A stretch of 64,000 nt of DNA from Gilvimarinus polysaccharolyticus (lineage in GTDB: Bacteria > Pseudomonadota > Gammaproteobacteria > Pseudomonadales > Cellvibrionaceae). Positions 18,499 through 26,647 of this stretch are shown one piece after another. How positions within the stretch are numbered: position 1 is the first letter of the stretch; every line of letters begins with the position of its first letter. Made by a program: the position numbers and the translations under genes. Below the pieces are notes generated by a model that saw nothing but the letters and a program-made list of their open reading frames with translations, was not told the origin of the DNA and ran no database searches. The stretch lies in contig NZ_LFIJ01000001.1 in the NCBI RefSeq assembly GCF_001187555.1, positions 112,297-176,296 of the forward strand, given 5' to 3'.

Positions 18499-18510
18499 AT
18501 TGTATGCAAT
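18499..18510. promoter_or_regulatory. Variant operator ATTGTATGCAAT (site 5)
   Basis: Differs from ATTGTATACAAT at one base. It lies 70 bp upstream of the second GH16 agarase start, the same distance as site 3 from its gene. A poorer copy (ATTGTATATCAT) overlaps 18485-18496. Confidence 0.5.
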
Positions 18511-18818
18511 ATGAGGGAGGTTGGTCGTTTTGTGCTCTGATACTCAAAATTAAACGTAAAGCCTGTGTCTATGCGATGTGGTTGATCACCAACCTCGTAA
18601 ATGAAGAGGTATCTATAAGTTTTGTAGGCTAGCTAGAAGGATGAGGTGTTGGTGTATGCGTCTTTGGCAGCGCCAAAAGCAAATATGTCTGGTCTTTGTC
18701 GGCTGGAAATTAAACGACCAAAGGTGGTGGCAACTTTCGGTTTATAGAGCTCAAGTGCTGCTAAAAAGCCAGTGAGGAACATCTTCGTTTTTTTATCTGA
18801 AATCACTTGTGCCAATGA

Positions 18819-19034
18819 TGCAGTGAGATTGGTTTTAATCGCAACGTAATAGCTTTGTTCTATAAAGAAACGGCTCAGCGTATTGAGTTGGACGCGACCG
18901 ATAAGCTTTGCGATTTATTTGATTGTGATGTAGCTGGTTTATTGGGGCTGGGGAAGTTAAAACGCTGCAAGAGTTTGCGGTTATGTGTGGCAGTTATAGG
19001 GGCAGATATTTGTACATTTTTACGTCGTGTCTGA
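18819..19034 (+). pseudogene. Relic of an XRE-type (HTH_26-like) transcriptional regulator
   Basis: The frame reads 'EIGFNRNVIALFYKETAQ' then 'RIELDATDKLCDLFDCDVAGLLGL' and ends at TGA 19034. This matches the second half of small Cro/CI-type HTH proteins (pattern '...LYKETA.RIDLDTLDKLCDALDCDVGDLL'). There is a stop (TGA 18816-18818) immediately upstream and no start codon before the HTH; 'FLSEIT' in a neighbouring frame just upstream suggests an ancestral frame lost by small indels. It is judged a decayed fragment, lying downstream of the 3' end of the tRNA-Leu, a common position for integrated elements. Confidence 0.5.
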
Positions 19035-19095
19035 GTCTCATCGATAGACTAATGAAAGTGGGCGCCGTTTGGGAGTAAGTTGGGTGTCGGCACAA

Positions 19096-19132
19096 AAAAG
19101 GTGAAATACTTGCTATAAGTATTTCACCTTTT
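19096..19132 (-). terminator. Terminator of the tRNA-Leu transcript
   Basis: A 15-bp perfect stem (AAAAGGTGAAATACT and its complement) with a 7-base loop; on the minus strand the stem runs into TTTTTTGTG. It lies about 40 bp beyond the tRNA 3' end. A second hairpin (AGTTATTGT/ACAATAACT, 19138-19163) lies between them. Confidence 0.8.
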
Positions 19133-19169
19133 AATAAAGTTATTGTCAATAAAAACAATAACTTATATT

Positions 19170-19256
19170 TGGTGCCCAGAAGAGGACTTGAACCTCCACG
19201 CCCTTGCGAGCACTAGCACCTGAAGCTAGCGTGTCTACCAATTTCACCATCTGGGC
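19170..19256 (-). tRNA. tRNA-Leu (anticodon CAG), CCA encoded
   Basis: Read on the minus strand, 87 nt form a class-II tRNA: acceptor stem GCCCAGA/TCTGGGC, D-arm with 'TGGTAGACAC', anticodon arm GCTAGC-TTCAGGT-GCTAGT giving anticodon CAG, a long variable arm, T-arm GGAGGTTCAAGTCCTCT-like, discriminator A and an encoded CCA. The long variable arm and the anticodon identify leucine. Confidence 0.95.
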
Positions 19257-19293
19257 AGAGCTTTATGACCTAGGTCAAAAGCTAAGGACGCGC

Positions 19294-19322
19294 ATATTAG
19301 TAGGCGGTTGTTGGCTTGTCAA
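19294..19322 (-). promoter_or_regulatory. Sigma-70 promoter of tRNA-Leu
   Basis: On the minus strand TTGACA (19322-19317), a 17-bp spacer and TAATAT (19299-19294), followed by a GC-rich GCGCGTCC discriminator typical of stable-RNA promoters. Distance to the tRNA 5' end is about 37 bp. Confidence 0.8.
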
Positions 19323-19493
19323 TGCTGGGGCGAAGAAAATCCTTAAATTGTATAAAGCTTGCTCAGGTAGGGCTTTGGTCTATTATTGATGTTAGAGGGG
19401 GAAATACGCAGACTGCCGAAAGATGTCTTGGTTGGCGCCCCGTTGCTTGATAAAAGTCTGTTTGCGCTTTACATAAGCTAGGGTACGTCTCTA

Positions 19494-20468
19494 ATGAAGC
19501 TTCATGCTGGCCTTGTAGTGATAAAGAGTATATTTAAAGTTAGTATCCCATATGTTGACCGCCGAAAATATATTTTTGCTGTGTTAGCTTTTGTCGCTGT
19601 ATGGCTGGAGGGGGTTCAAGCCGTTGAAGTTGCTTCCGCCTCTACGTCATCATTGGCGCCAGCTGCCGATGTGTTGCGTATACGTCATCCTCACAATAAA
19701 GCTGCGGATGCGGTTTACGCTCATCGGCATGCTTATTTAGTGGCGCTGCTGGAGTTGGCGCTTGTACATTCCGGCCAGCGCTATGAGTTAGAGCCTGTGA
19801 CGATTCAAACGTTAACAGGGACACGCAATGGCCGTAATTTACTATCGGGCTATTACGATGTGAATTGGCTGCATACCAATATATCGCGTGAACAAGATTT
19901 ATTGCCTATTCGGATTCCATTGTTTAAGGGGATAACGGGTTGGCGTATTTTTTTGATTGACGGTGATGATCAGGCACGTTTTTCGGCCGTTGATGATGTG
20001 ACACAGCTGAAGGCATTAAAGGCGGGTTTAGGGCACGACTGGCCCGATACATCGTTAATGGCATCATATGGTTTTACGATACAAACATCGGTCAGTCGTG
20101 ACAGTTTAATGAATATGTTGGCTGCGCAGCGGGTTGATTATTTTCCGCGTTCGGTGACCGAAGCATTTGAAGAGCTCGACATGTATCAGTATGAAAATAT
20201 TAGGGTCGAAAAGAGTTTGGCATTGATGTATCCAACGGCGTATTATTTTTTTGTTGCACCTAATAATCAACATTTGGCTGACGTTCTGACTGCTGGGCTT
20301 GAGTCTGCGATCGTTAATGGGGACTTTGATGATTTGTTTGAACGTTTTTATGGCGACTCGATTACACGGGCACAATTGTCCAGCCGGAGAGTTTTTACCT
20401 TAAATAACCCACTATTATCCCACGATACGCCGCTCGAACGAAAAGAATTATGGATTGCACCACCTTAA
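19494..20468 (+). CDS. Solitary periplasmic solute-binding-like protein (SBP_bac_3 fold)
   Basis: The 324-residue product has an N-terminal hydrophobic segment (about 27-43, 'IFAVLAFVAVWLEGVQA') that looks like a late signal peptide, so a shorter start is possible. The rest resembles the two-lobed fold of amino-acid-type solute-binding proteins: 'DVLRIRHP', 'DVNWLHTNISREQDLLPIRIPLFKGITGWRIFLI', 'GHDWPDTSLMASYGFTIQTSVSRDSLMNMLAAQRVDYFPRS', 'LMYPTAYYFFVAPNN'. There is no permease or ATPase nearby, nor a fused signalling domain, so it may act as a sensor subunit or serve a distant transporter. Ligand unknown. Confidence 0.7.
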   Translation: MKLHAGLVVIKSIFKVSIPYVDRRKYIFAVLAFVAVWLEGVQAVEVASASTSSLAPAADVLRIRHPHNKAADAVYAHRHAYLVALLELALVHSGQRYELEPVTIQTLTGTRNGRNLLSGYYDVNWLHTNISREQDLLPIRIPLFKGITGWRIFLIDGDDQARFSAVDDVTQLKALKAGLGHDWPDTSLMASYGFTIQTSVSRDSLMNMLAAQRVDYFPRSVTEAFEELDMYQYENIRVEKSLALMYPTAYYFFVAPNNQHLADVLTAGLESAIVNGDFDDLFERFYGDSITRAQLSSRRVFTLNNPLLSHDTPLERKELWIAPP

Positions 20469-20563
20469 TGTAATGCCTGTAGTGTGTTTAGATATAATTT
20501 CAAAGAGCGCAGAGGCAATTTTTTAGTATCTACGATTCACCTTCGAGCTAAGTAGGTAACCCA

Positions 20564-21163
20564 TTGTACGATCAGTATCAGGCTATCATATTTGATATGG
20601 ATGGCACCTTAATCGATAGTGGCCAGTTGCACGAAGTGGCATGGATAGAGACACTTAACAAGTTTTCTATTCCTATTGATCGGCCTTTCATGCGCTCGCT
20701 TGCCGGTGTACCAACAAAAGGGACGGTTGAGATCTTACTTAAGCAGTTTGATTGCTTGACCATGGCATCGGTAGATGCGATCAGTGATTTTAAAGAGGTG
20801 ATAGTACGAGATAAAGTCAATCAGTACGTTAAGCCTACGGCTTTGGTCCAATTGGCCGAGCACTACTATGGCAAAAAGCCGATGTGCATCGGTACGGGTT
20901 CTGGCACAGATGAAGCTAAAAGTATTATCGAACAGTGTCAAATAAGTTATTTAATCGATCATGTGGTGGGCGCAGATTTAGTGTCGGCCCCTAAACCCGC
21001 ACCAGATACGTTTTTACTGTGTGCTGAATTAATGGACGTTGCTCCAGAGCACTGCGTAGTATTTGAAGATGCGAAATTAGGATTTGAAGCCGCACGCCAT
21101 GCGGGTATGGCTGTGGTCGATGTGCTGGATGTGTTCGGAATTGAGAACGACTATTTTTTATAG
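20564..21163 (+). CDS. HAD-superfamily phosphatase, YqaB/beta-phosphoglucomutase-like
   Basis: The 199-residue product begins at a TTG (20564); no better ATG precedes the essential motif. Motif I is FDMDGT (nucleophile Asp and acid/base Asp, residues 10-15), motif II includes GTGSGT, and motif IV is VFEDAKLG. The cap region and 'ADLVSAPKPAPDTFLLCAE' are typical of the group that includes fructose-1-phosphate/6-phosphogluconate phosphatase YqaB. Cytosolic sugar-phosphate dephosphorylation is the likely role; the exact substrate cannot be read from sequence. Confidence 0.82.
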   Translation: MYDQYQAIIFDMDGTLIDSGQLHEVAWIETLNKFSIPIDRPFMRSLAGVPTKGTVEILLKQFDCLTMASVDAISDFKEVIVRDKVNQYVKPTALVQLAEHYYGKKPMCIGTGSGTDEAKSIIEQCQISYLIDHVVGADLVSAPKPAPDTFLLCAELMDVAPEHCVVFEDAKLGFEAARHAGMAVVDVLDVFGIENDYFL

Positions 21164-21493
21164 TTTCTGATGAGTGCAGGGCGCTTAAGTTAAATATTCA
21201 AAAAACCGGTGTGGTTGTTGCGTCTACTGAAGAATTATTCTTGAGCCAGCTTGGATGCCTCACCTTTCAGCTAATCTGCAGTGACCTTATGCCCCCTCCT
21301 GTTGTTATTAATGCGTCAAGACGCTCCATTTTGTTAAGGCTAACACGGAAAAATCATCGTTAATGGTTTGGCTGCGATAAGTTTATCGTCATTAAGCAAA
21401 TTCAGGACTTATATGGGGTATTTAACCTATTTTCTTTTTTGACGTAACACGCTTGAATAGGAGTACAAGTTACCTACATATTGGGAGCAAGCT
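21164..21493. other. Intergenic stretch, nothing recognised
   Basis: About 330 bp without a supported gene or hairpin terminator. The end carries the GGGAG ribosome site of the MOSC gene. Confidence 0.5.
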
Positions 21494-22351
21494 GTGCAGA
21501 AAGTAGGAACAGTTAAAGAAATTTGGCGTTACCCTGTAAAAGGTATGGCTGGTGAATTACTTGCTCAGTGCGAAATTGGCCCCAATGGTATTGTGGGTGA
21601 TCGAGTGTGGGCGTTGCGTGATACAAAGCGTCAAGAGATACAAAGCTGTAAATTTAGGCCTGAATTACTACAGTGCACAGCAAAGCTTTTGCAAGACGGT
21701 AGTGTGAGTATGGCATTTCCCAATGGCGATGTTGTGACGAGTGATCATTTGCACGTTGCTTCGATATTGTCAGATTTAGTGGGGCACGAATCTACACTTG
21801 AAACACTCAGGCCTTTGAGTAAAGCGCCTGAAGATCTGGATTATTATCGTCGTTATAAGCCCAATAATCATAGTTGGCTTGAGGAGCTAAAAGATACATT
21901 TAGTCGTGAATCGGGCGAGCCGCTGCCAGATTTCAGTCAAATGCCGCAACAAATGCAGGATTTTGTCACTGTACCGGGTACTTTCTTTTTAGTTTCACCG
22001 TTTCATCTTATTACGACGGCTTCGTTGCGCTATTTAAAGAGCAAGCTACCCACAGCAGACTGGGACGTGCGTCGTTTTCGTCCCAATATTGTTATTCAGG
22101 CCGCGGAGGGTGAGGCAAGCTTACTGGAGCAGAGCTGGCTTGAGCGGCAGCTGATGATTGCAGACGTACCTATCGATTGTGCCGCTGCGGCTCCTCGTTG
22201 CGGCGCGATTACTCGAAAACAACAAGGGCTTATCTTTGATAAATCTATGCTACGCAGTGTTGTGAGCGAGGCCGAGCAAAACTTAGGGGTTTATGGCGCG
22301 GTTCGTGAGCAAGGTGAGATTAATGTTGGCGACACGGTGTACCTTAAATAA
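21494..22351 (+). CDS. MOSC-domain protein with N-terminal beta-barrel
   Basis: The 285-residue product starts at a GTG with GGGAG seven bases upstream. The N-terminal part ('VGTVKEIWRYPVKGMAGELL', 'GIVGDRVWALRD') is the MOSC_N beta-barrel and the C-terminal part is the MOSC domain with the conserved cysteine in 'AAPRCGAITRKQQG' and the closing 'NLGVYGAVREQGEINVGDTVYL'. MOSC proteins bind molybdenum cofactor or handle sulfur; the best known bacterial relatives reduce N-hydroxylated compounds. It stands alone here, so the specific role is open. Confidence 0.9.
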   Translation: MQKVGTVKEIWRYPVKGMAGELLAQCEIGPNGIVGDRVWALRDTKRQEIQSCKFRPELLQCTAKLLQDGSVSMAFPNGDVVTSDHLHVASILSDLVGHESTLETLRPLSKAPEDLDYYRRYKPNNHSWLEELKDTFSRESGEPLPDFSQMPQQMQDFVTVPGTFFLVSPFHLITTASLRYLKSKLPTADWDVRRFRPNIVIQAAEGEASLLEQSWLERQLMIADVPIDCAAAAPRCGAITRKQQGLIFDKSMLRSVVSEAEQNLGVYGAVREQGEINVGDTVYLK

Positions 22352-22453
22352 CGGTTCGCCAGATAAGAGTTTGTGGGTTTATAGCAGTGCTTCACTATTT
22401 GTTGTACGGCGAATAGAATAAGCAGTTTAAATAAGCATTGTATTGGAGTTGTA

Positions 22454-22705
22454 ATGAACCAACAGACGCAAACTGAAATAGAAGCTGCGGCCTTTCGCCG
22501 CTTAGTCGATCACTTGGATAGCCGTAAAGACGTCCAAAATATTGATTTAATGGATTTAGCCGGTTTTTGTCGTAACTGTTTGAGTCGCTGGTATCAAGAG
22601 GCTGCCGAAGCGCGTGGTGTAACCGTAGACAAAGAGAGCGCGCGTGAAGTTGTGTACAAAATGCCACACGAGCAATGGAAAGAAAAATACCAAACACCTC
22701 GTTAG
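22454..22705 (+). CDS. DUF1244 domain protein
   Basis: The 83-residue protein matches the small conserved DUF1244 family (PF06844): 'AAFRRLVDHLDSRKDVQNIDLMDLAGFCRNCLSRWYQEAA' followed by 'REVVYKMPHEQWKEKYQ'. It is cytosolic, with no signal peptide, and has a conserved C-R-N-C pair. Function unknown; the family is widespread in Alpha- and Gammaproteobacteria. Confidence 0.9.
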   Translation: MNQQTQTEIEAAAFRRLVDHLDSRKDVQNIDLMDLAGFCRNCLSRWYQEAAEARGVTVDKESAREVVYKMPHEQWKEKYQTPR

Positions 22706-23457
22706 TTTTCTCACGGTTATGGCTGGCATACTTAGGCGTGTATAGCGATAACCACCGTTATCTTCAAGAATACGTGAATTGCGTCTTTAATGTTCGCTCA
22801 GGTATCGTAATGAAAGATTCCCCCTAAGCAATCCGTCAAACTTAATAGCAGTCCAAACCTTACCTTGGTAAATGAAATAACCGTGGCAGATCTAAAGCTG
22901 CTGTCGATATAGTCCAGTAGTAAACTCTTGGCAATTCTCGCTGAAATCGTAGAAAAATAATGGACTAAGTCAGTCTGCTCATACCCATAAGTTACCTTGT
23001 GTTATGTGAATGGACTGTGAAAAATGCGTCTGCTCAAAGGCTGTAGTAAATACTCGGGTTTACTGAGCTTACACTAGCGGGTAGAGCGGGCTGGTAGCGC
23101 TATTCGGGGTGGCAGCTTGATGCAAGCTTGAATTCCTTAAGCTGTCTCGTGCTGACTGTTTAGTCGTGTTGGTGAGGGGTGTTATCGGTTACACTCTCAC
23201 GTCGATAATCTGTATTTCTTGGCGGTAGGCTGGAAAACGGCTTGTCTCTGGTGTTGACGGTCGCCAGTGAGGGGGGAACGACGATTTGGGCAGTGCTTAG
23301 TGCATTCTCTAGGTTGAAGCGTCGTGTTTAAGTGCTTATAGCTGCGAGCTGAACAAGAGAGCTAATATTTTACAAGTATTCACTATGTTGTGTATTGCTA
23401 TAGAGCGACAAAAGCACCTTTAAAAAGCGCCATAATTAAAAAAATAAGGAGAAAACA
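22706..23457. other. 752-bp intergenic region upstream of the GH51 gene
   Basis: No frame longer than about 60 codons with coding character and no recognised RNA. The last 20 bases hold a good ribosome site (AAGGAG) for the arabinofuranosidase gene. A weak inverted repeat AGTAAA-N8-TTTACT occurs at 23045-23064. None of the ATTGTNNACAAT operators of the agarase genes is present. Long leaders of this size often contain a regulated promoter, but I cannot point to it. Confidence 0.4.
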
Positions 23458-24990
23458 ATGAAGTTAAAAACCCTAATAGCAATAGGTTTGCTGTGCACAG
23501 GCACTCAGTTGGGCGCAAAAACCTTAAATGTCGATATCGACATTCGTGCCGATCAAGCCGGGCCGATAATCAACAAAGATATCTACGGTCAGTTTGCCGA
23601 GCATTTAGGTCGCGGTATTTACGAGGGCGTGTGGGTGGGCGAGGATTCCAGTATCGCTAATACCCGTGGTTTTCGTACCGATGTGTTAGAGGCGTTGCGT
23701 GCGATTAAAGTACCATTGGTGCGTTGGCCCGGGGGCTGTTTTGCCGATGAGTATCACTGGCGTGAGGGCATTGGCCGCCGTGAAGATCGTCCGACTAAAG
23801 TTAATACTCATTGGGGCGGCGTCGAAGAGCCCAATTCATTTGGTACCCATGAATTTTTTGAATTTGTCGAACTGCTAGGTGCGGATGCCTACGTTAATGG
23901 CAATTTGGGAAGTGGAACGGTCAAAGAAATGGCCGAGTGGATGGAGTATATGACTGGCGATAAAGGCTCGACACTTGCCAGCGAGCGACGTGCTAATGGC
24001 CGTGAAGAGCCCTTTGATATCGCCTATTTTGGGATTGGTAACGAAGCCTGGGGTTGCGGCGGCAATATGCGTCCTGAGTACTACGCCGACTTGTACCGTC
24101 AATATGCCACTTTCTTAAAAACACCACATGGTAAACGCCCCAAATTTGTGGCTAGTGGTGGCCATACTGAAGATACCCGCTGGACTGATGTGTTGAGCAA
24201 AAACATTGAGTCCAATATCGATGGAATTAGTTATCATTTTTACACTTTGCCCAACAGTGATTGGGATAATAAAGGCAGGGCGATTAAGTTCAGTGAGCAA
24301 GAGTGGTTTAACACCATGGAACGTACTTACAGGATGGAAAAGTACATTCGCGCTAACGTTGCTAAGCTGGAAGAGAACGATCCCGAAGGTAATATCGGGC
24401 TGTATGTCGATGAGTGGGGCACTTGGTACGACCCAGAACCTGAGCGTGATCCTGGTTTTTTGTATCAGCAAAACACCTTGCGTGATGCGGTGGTAACGGC
24501 GGTGAATTTTAATATTTTTCACCAGCATGCCGAGCGGGTCACTATGACCAATATCGCGCAAATGGTTAACGTGTTACAGGCGATGATTTTAACCGACAAA
24601 GAAAAAATGGTACTCACGCCCACCTATCACACTTACGGTATGTACAAAGTGTTTCAGGACTCTACCAGTGTTAAGTTTAGTCTGAAAACCGATAAGTATA
24701 AAAAAGATGGAAAAACCGTTCCCAGTGTTACGGCCTCAGTAGCACGAGGAAAAGACGGCAAGCTGTATTTAGCCTTGGTTAATTTAGACCCACTGAATGA
24801 TGCGGCAATTGATTTGAACGTAACTGGCGCTAAGGTGAGCCGGGCGATTGGTCAGATACTGACGGCGAAAGCGATGGATGCGCGCAACACTTTTGATAAC
24901 CCAGAAGCAATTACACCAACAGCGTTTTCATCTGACTTAGACGATCTGACGATCCCAGCAAAATCAGTCGTGGTGGTGGAGTTAAAATAA
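23458..24990 (+). CDS. Secreted alpha-L-arabinofuranosidase, GH51
   Basis: The 510-residue product has a signal peptide (MKLKTLIAIGLLCTGTQLGA) and one GH51 catalytic unit: 'NKDIYGQFAEHLGRGIYEGVWVG', 'VRWPGGCFADEYHWR', acid/base Glu196 in GNEAWGCGG, and nucleophile Glu319 in YVDEWGTW. The C-terminal beta-domain ends 'DLTIPAKSVVVVELK'. GH51 enzymes remove alpha-L-arabinofuranosyl groups from arabinan or arabinoxylan; many are cytosolic, so the signal peptide indicates action outside the inner membrane. An ADP-ribosylglycohydrolase-fold secreted protein follows about 190 bp downstream on the same strand. Confidence 0.93.
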   Translation: MKLKTLIAIGLLCTGTQLGAKTLNVDIDIRADQAGPIINKDIYGQFAEHLGRGIYEGVWVGEDSSIANTRGFRTDVLEALRAIKVPLVRWPGGCFADEYHWREGIGRREDRPTKVNTHWGGVEEPNSFGTHEFFEFVELLGADAYVNGNLGSGTVKEMAEWMEYMTGDKGSTLASERRANGREEPFDIAYFGIGNEAWGCGGNMRPEYYADLYRQYATFLKTPHGKRPKFVASGGHTEDTRWTDVLSKNIESNIDGISYHFYTLPNSDWDNKGRAIKFSEQEWFNTMERTYRMEKYIRANVAKLEENDPEGNIGLYVDEWGTWYDPEPERDPGFLYQQNTLRDAVVTAVNFNIFHQHAERVTMTNIAQMVNVLQAMILTDKEKMVLTPTYHTYGMYKVFQDSTSVKFSLKTDKYKKDGKTVPSVTASVARGKDGKLYLALVNLDPLNDAAIDLNVTGAKVSRAIGQILTAKAMDARNTFDNPEAITPTAFSSDLDDLTIPAKSVVVVELK

Positions 24991-25014
24991 GTTTGTTGTA
25001 TTAGTAGACGTAAA

Positions 25015-25043
25015 CCCCCGTACAGAGTTTGGTTGTGCGGGGG
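25015..25043. terminator. Hairpin after the GH51 gene
   Basis: A 10-bp stem (CCCCCGTACA / TGTGCGGGGG, with one T-G wobble) lies 24 bp beyond the GH51 stop. No U-tract follows, so it may only attenuate read-through into the next gene. Confidence 0.5.
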
Positions 25044-25182
25044 GCGCAATCGATTGGAAAATGTATGATGCGATCGGTTGGGTTTATAGGCAAGAACTGT
25101 AGCGCTTTTAAGGTTGATAAAATCGATACAGATAAACTTTTTATGTGCAATTATTTTTACCTTGTACGAGGCTAGCGGAATT

Positions 25183-26568
25183 ATGAGGATCACCCTAATC
25201 ACGGTAAAATTAATTGCATTTTGGGGGGTGTTATTTATCTGTTTAAACCCAGCCTACGGAGCAAAATCAAGCGAGCAGAGGGCGGCCGTTGCCACTATTT
25301 CTAAGGTTAATTACCAGCAACAGTTGTACGGATTTTGGTTGGGTCAGTGCATTGCCAATTGGACTGGGCTGGTAACCGAGATGGACAAAATAGGCAATAT
25401 AGGTGAGATTAAAACCGGCGCTTTTTATACTCGCAATGACTGGGGTAGGCTCGATCAACCCAGTATTTGGGGGCAGGGCGTTCCCAGTGATTTGTCGGCA
25501 ACTATTAATTTTGTATTTGAGGCGCCAGAGGGCATTTGGGGCTCGGATGATGATACGGATATCGAATATATCTACCAGTATTTATTGGCAACCGAAAAAA
25601 ACAGTGTATTAACCGCCGAGCAGATACGTCGTGGCTGGCTTACGCATATTTATTCCAGCGCCGAGAAAACCCCATTTGGAAAAGACCCCGACGACAATTA
25701 TGAAAACTATCTGTGGGTGTCTAATCAGCGCGCCTACGATTTAATGGCGCAAGGCATGCTGCCGCCAGAGACCAGCTCGCCCGATAACAACGAACACTTC
25801 GACATGATTGATGCGCAACTAACCACAGAGATCTTTGGTTTGTTTGCGCCGGCGCGGCCGGATATTGCTCTCGCTATGGCGTATTTGCCCATACGCACGA
25901 CGGCCAGTGGTGCTGCGGCCGAGATTGCAGAGTTTTACGTAACTATGTATTCGTTGGGCGCTGGATTTGCAGCGGGACAACCTTCGGCTGAAGCCACTTG
26001 GTGGTTGGCGCAGCAGGCGCGAGCTGGGTTAACTGACGGCGAATACCCTGCCGCCATGTATGATTTTGTCTGGCGCCAGTATCAAAGTGGTGCGAGTTGG
26101 GAGGCGGCGCGCGATGCGGTTTATCAACGCTATCAAGTAGATCAGGCCGATGGCTACGATATCACCTCGCGCGAGCTGTACTGTAACGGTTGCTTCGCCG
26201 CCGGCATTAACTTTGCGGCGAGTTTAATCAGCTGGTTTTACGGTGAGGGCGACTTTAAAAATACACTTAAAATTGCCGCACTTAGCGGTTGGGACTCTGA
26301 TAACCCCGCCGCGACTTGGGGCGGGCTGTTAGGTTTTATGTTGGGTCGCGAGGGGATTGAAAAAACCTTTGGGCGCACTTTTTCGGAACGTTTTAATATC
26401 CACAGAACTCGTCGAAACTTTCCCGCTGACGGCATCGATAACTTTAACGCCATGGCGCAGGTGGGAGTAAGTATTGTTGATCGTACAGTGAGGGAGCTGA
26501 TGGCGAGCGAGCCGGAGCAAAACCGTTGGGTGATCCCCAAGCCGATTTTGCATTCAAATGAGTTATAA
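25183..26568 (+). CDS. Secreted ADP-ribosylglycohydrolase-fold protein
   Basis: ATG 25183 gives a signal peptide (MRITLITVKLIAFWGVLFICLNPAYG) on a 461-residue protein. It has the two metal-site signatures of the DraG/ARH fold: 'GIWGSDDDTDIEYIYQYLL' near the N-terminus and 'LSGWDSDNPAATWGGLLGFMLG' near the C-terminus, with 'FGKDPDDNYENYLW' and 'CNGCFAAGINFAASLISWFYGEGDF' between. Classical members remove ADP-ribose from proteins in the cytosol. This secreted version beside a secreted arabinofuranosidase is more likely to hydrolyse a furanosidic bond in a polysaccharide; that substrate is inference. Confidence 0.85.
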   Translation: MRITLITVKLIAFWGVLFICLNPAYGAKSSEQRAAVATISKVNYQQQLYGFWLGQCIANWTGLVTEMDKIGNIGEIKTGAFYTRNDWGRLDQPSIWGQGVPSDLSATINFVFEAPEGIWGSDDDTDIEYIYQYLLATEKNSVLTAEQIRRGWLTHIYSSAEKTPFGKDPDDNYENYLWVSNQRAYDLMAQGMLPPETSSPDNNEHFDMIDAQLTTEIFGLFAPARPDIALAMAYLPIRTTASGAAAEIAEFYVTMYSLGAGFAAGQPSAEATWWLAQQARAGLTDGEYPAAMYDFVWRQYQSGASWEAARDAVYQRYQVDQADGYDITSRELYCNGCFAAGINFAASLISWFYGEGDFKNTLKIAALSGWDSDNPAATWGGLLGFMLGREGIEKTFGRTFSERFNIHRTRRNFPADGIDNFNAMAQVGVSIVDRTVRELMASEPEQNRWVIPKPILHSNEL

Positions 26569-26571
26569 AGT

Positions 26572-26600
26572 AAGCCCACCGGTTTATCACCGATGGGCTT
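26572..26600. terminator. Bidirectional terminator between convergent genes
   Basis: A 12-bp stem (AAGCCCACCGGT / ACCGATGGGCTT, one mismatch) with a 5-base loop between the ADP-ribosylglycohydrolase-fold gene and the LPMO gene. Confidence 0.7.
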
Positions 26601-26647
26601 AACTTGTTACCCGCATCTAACCTTGTTGGGTACGGGTTACACTTTTT

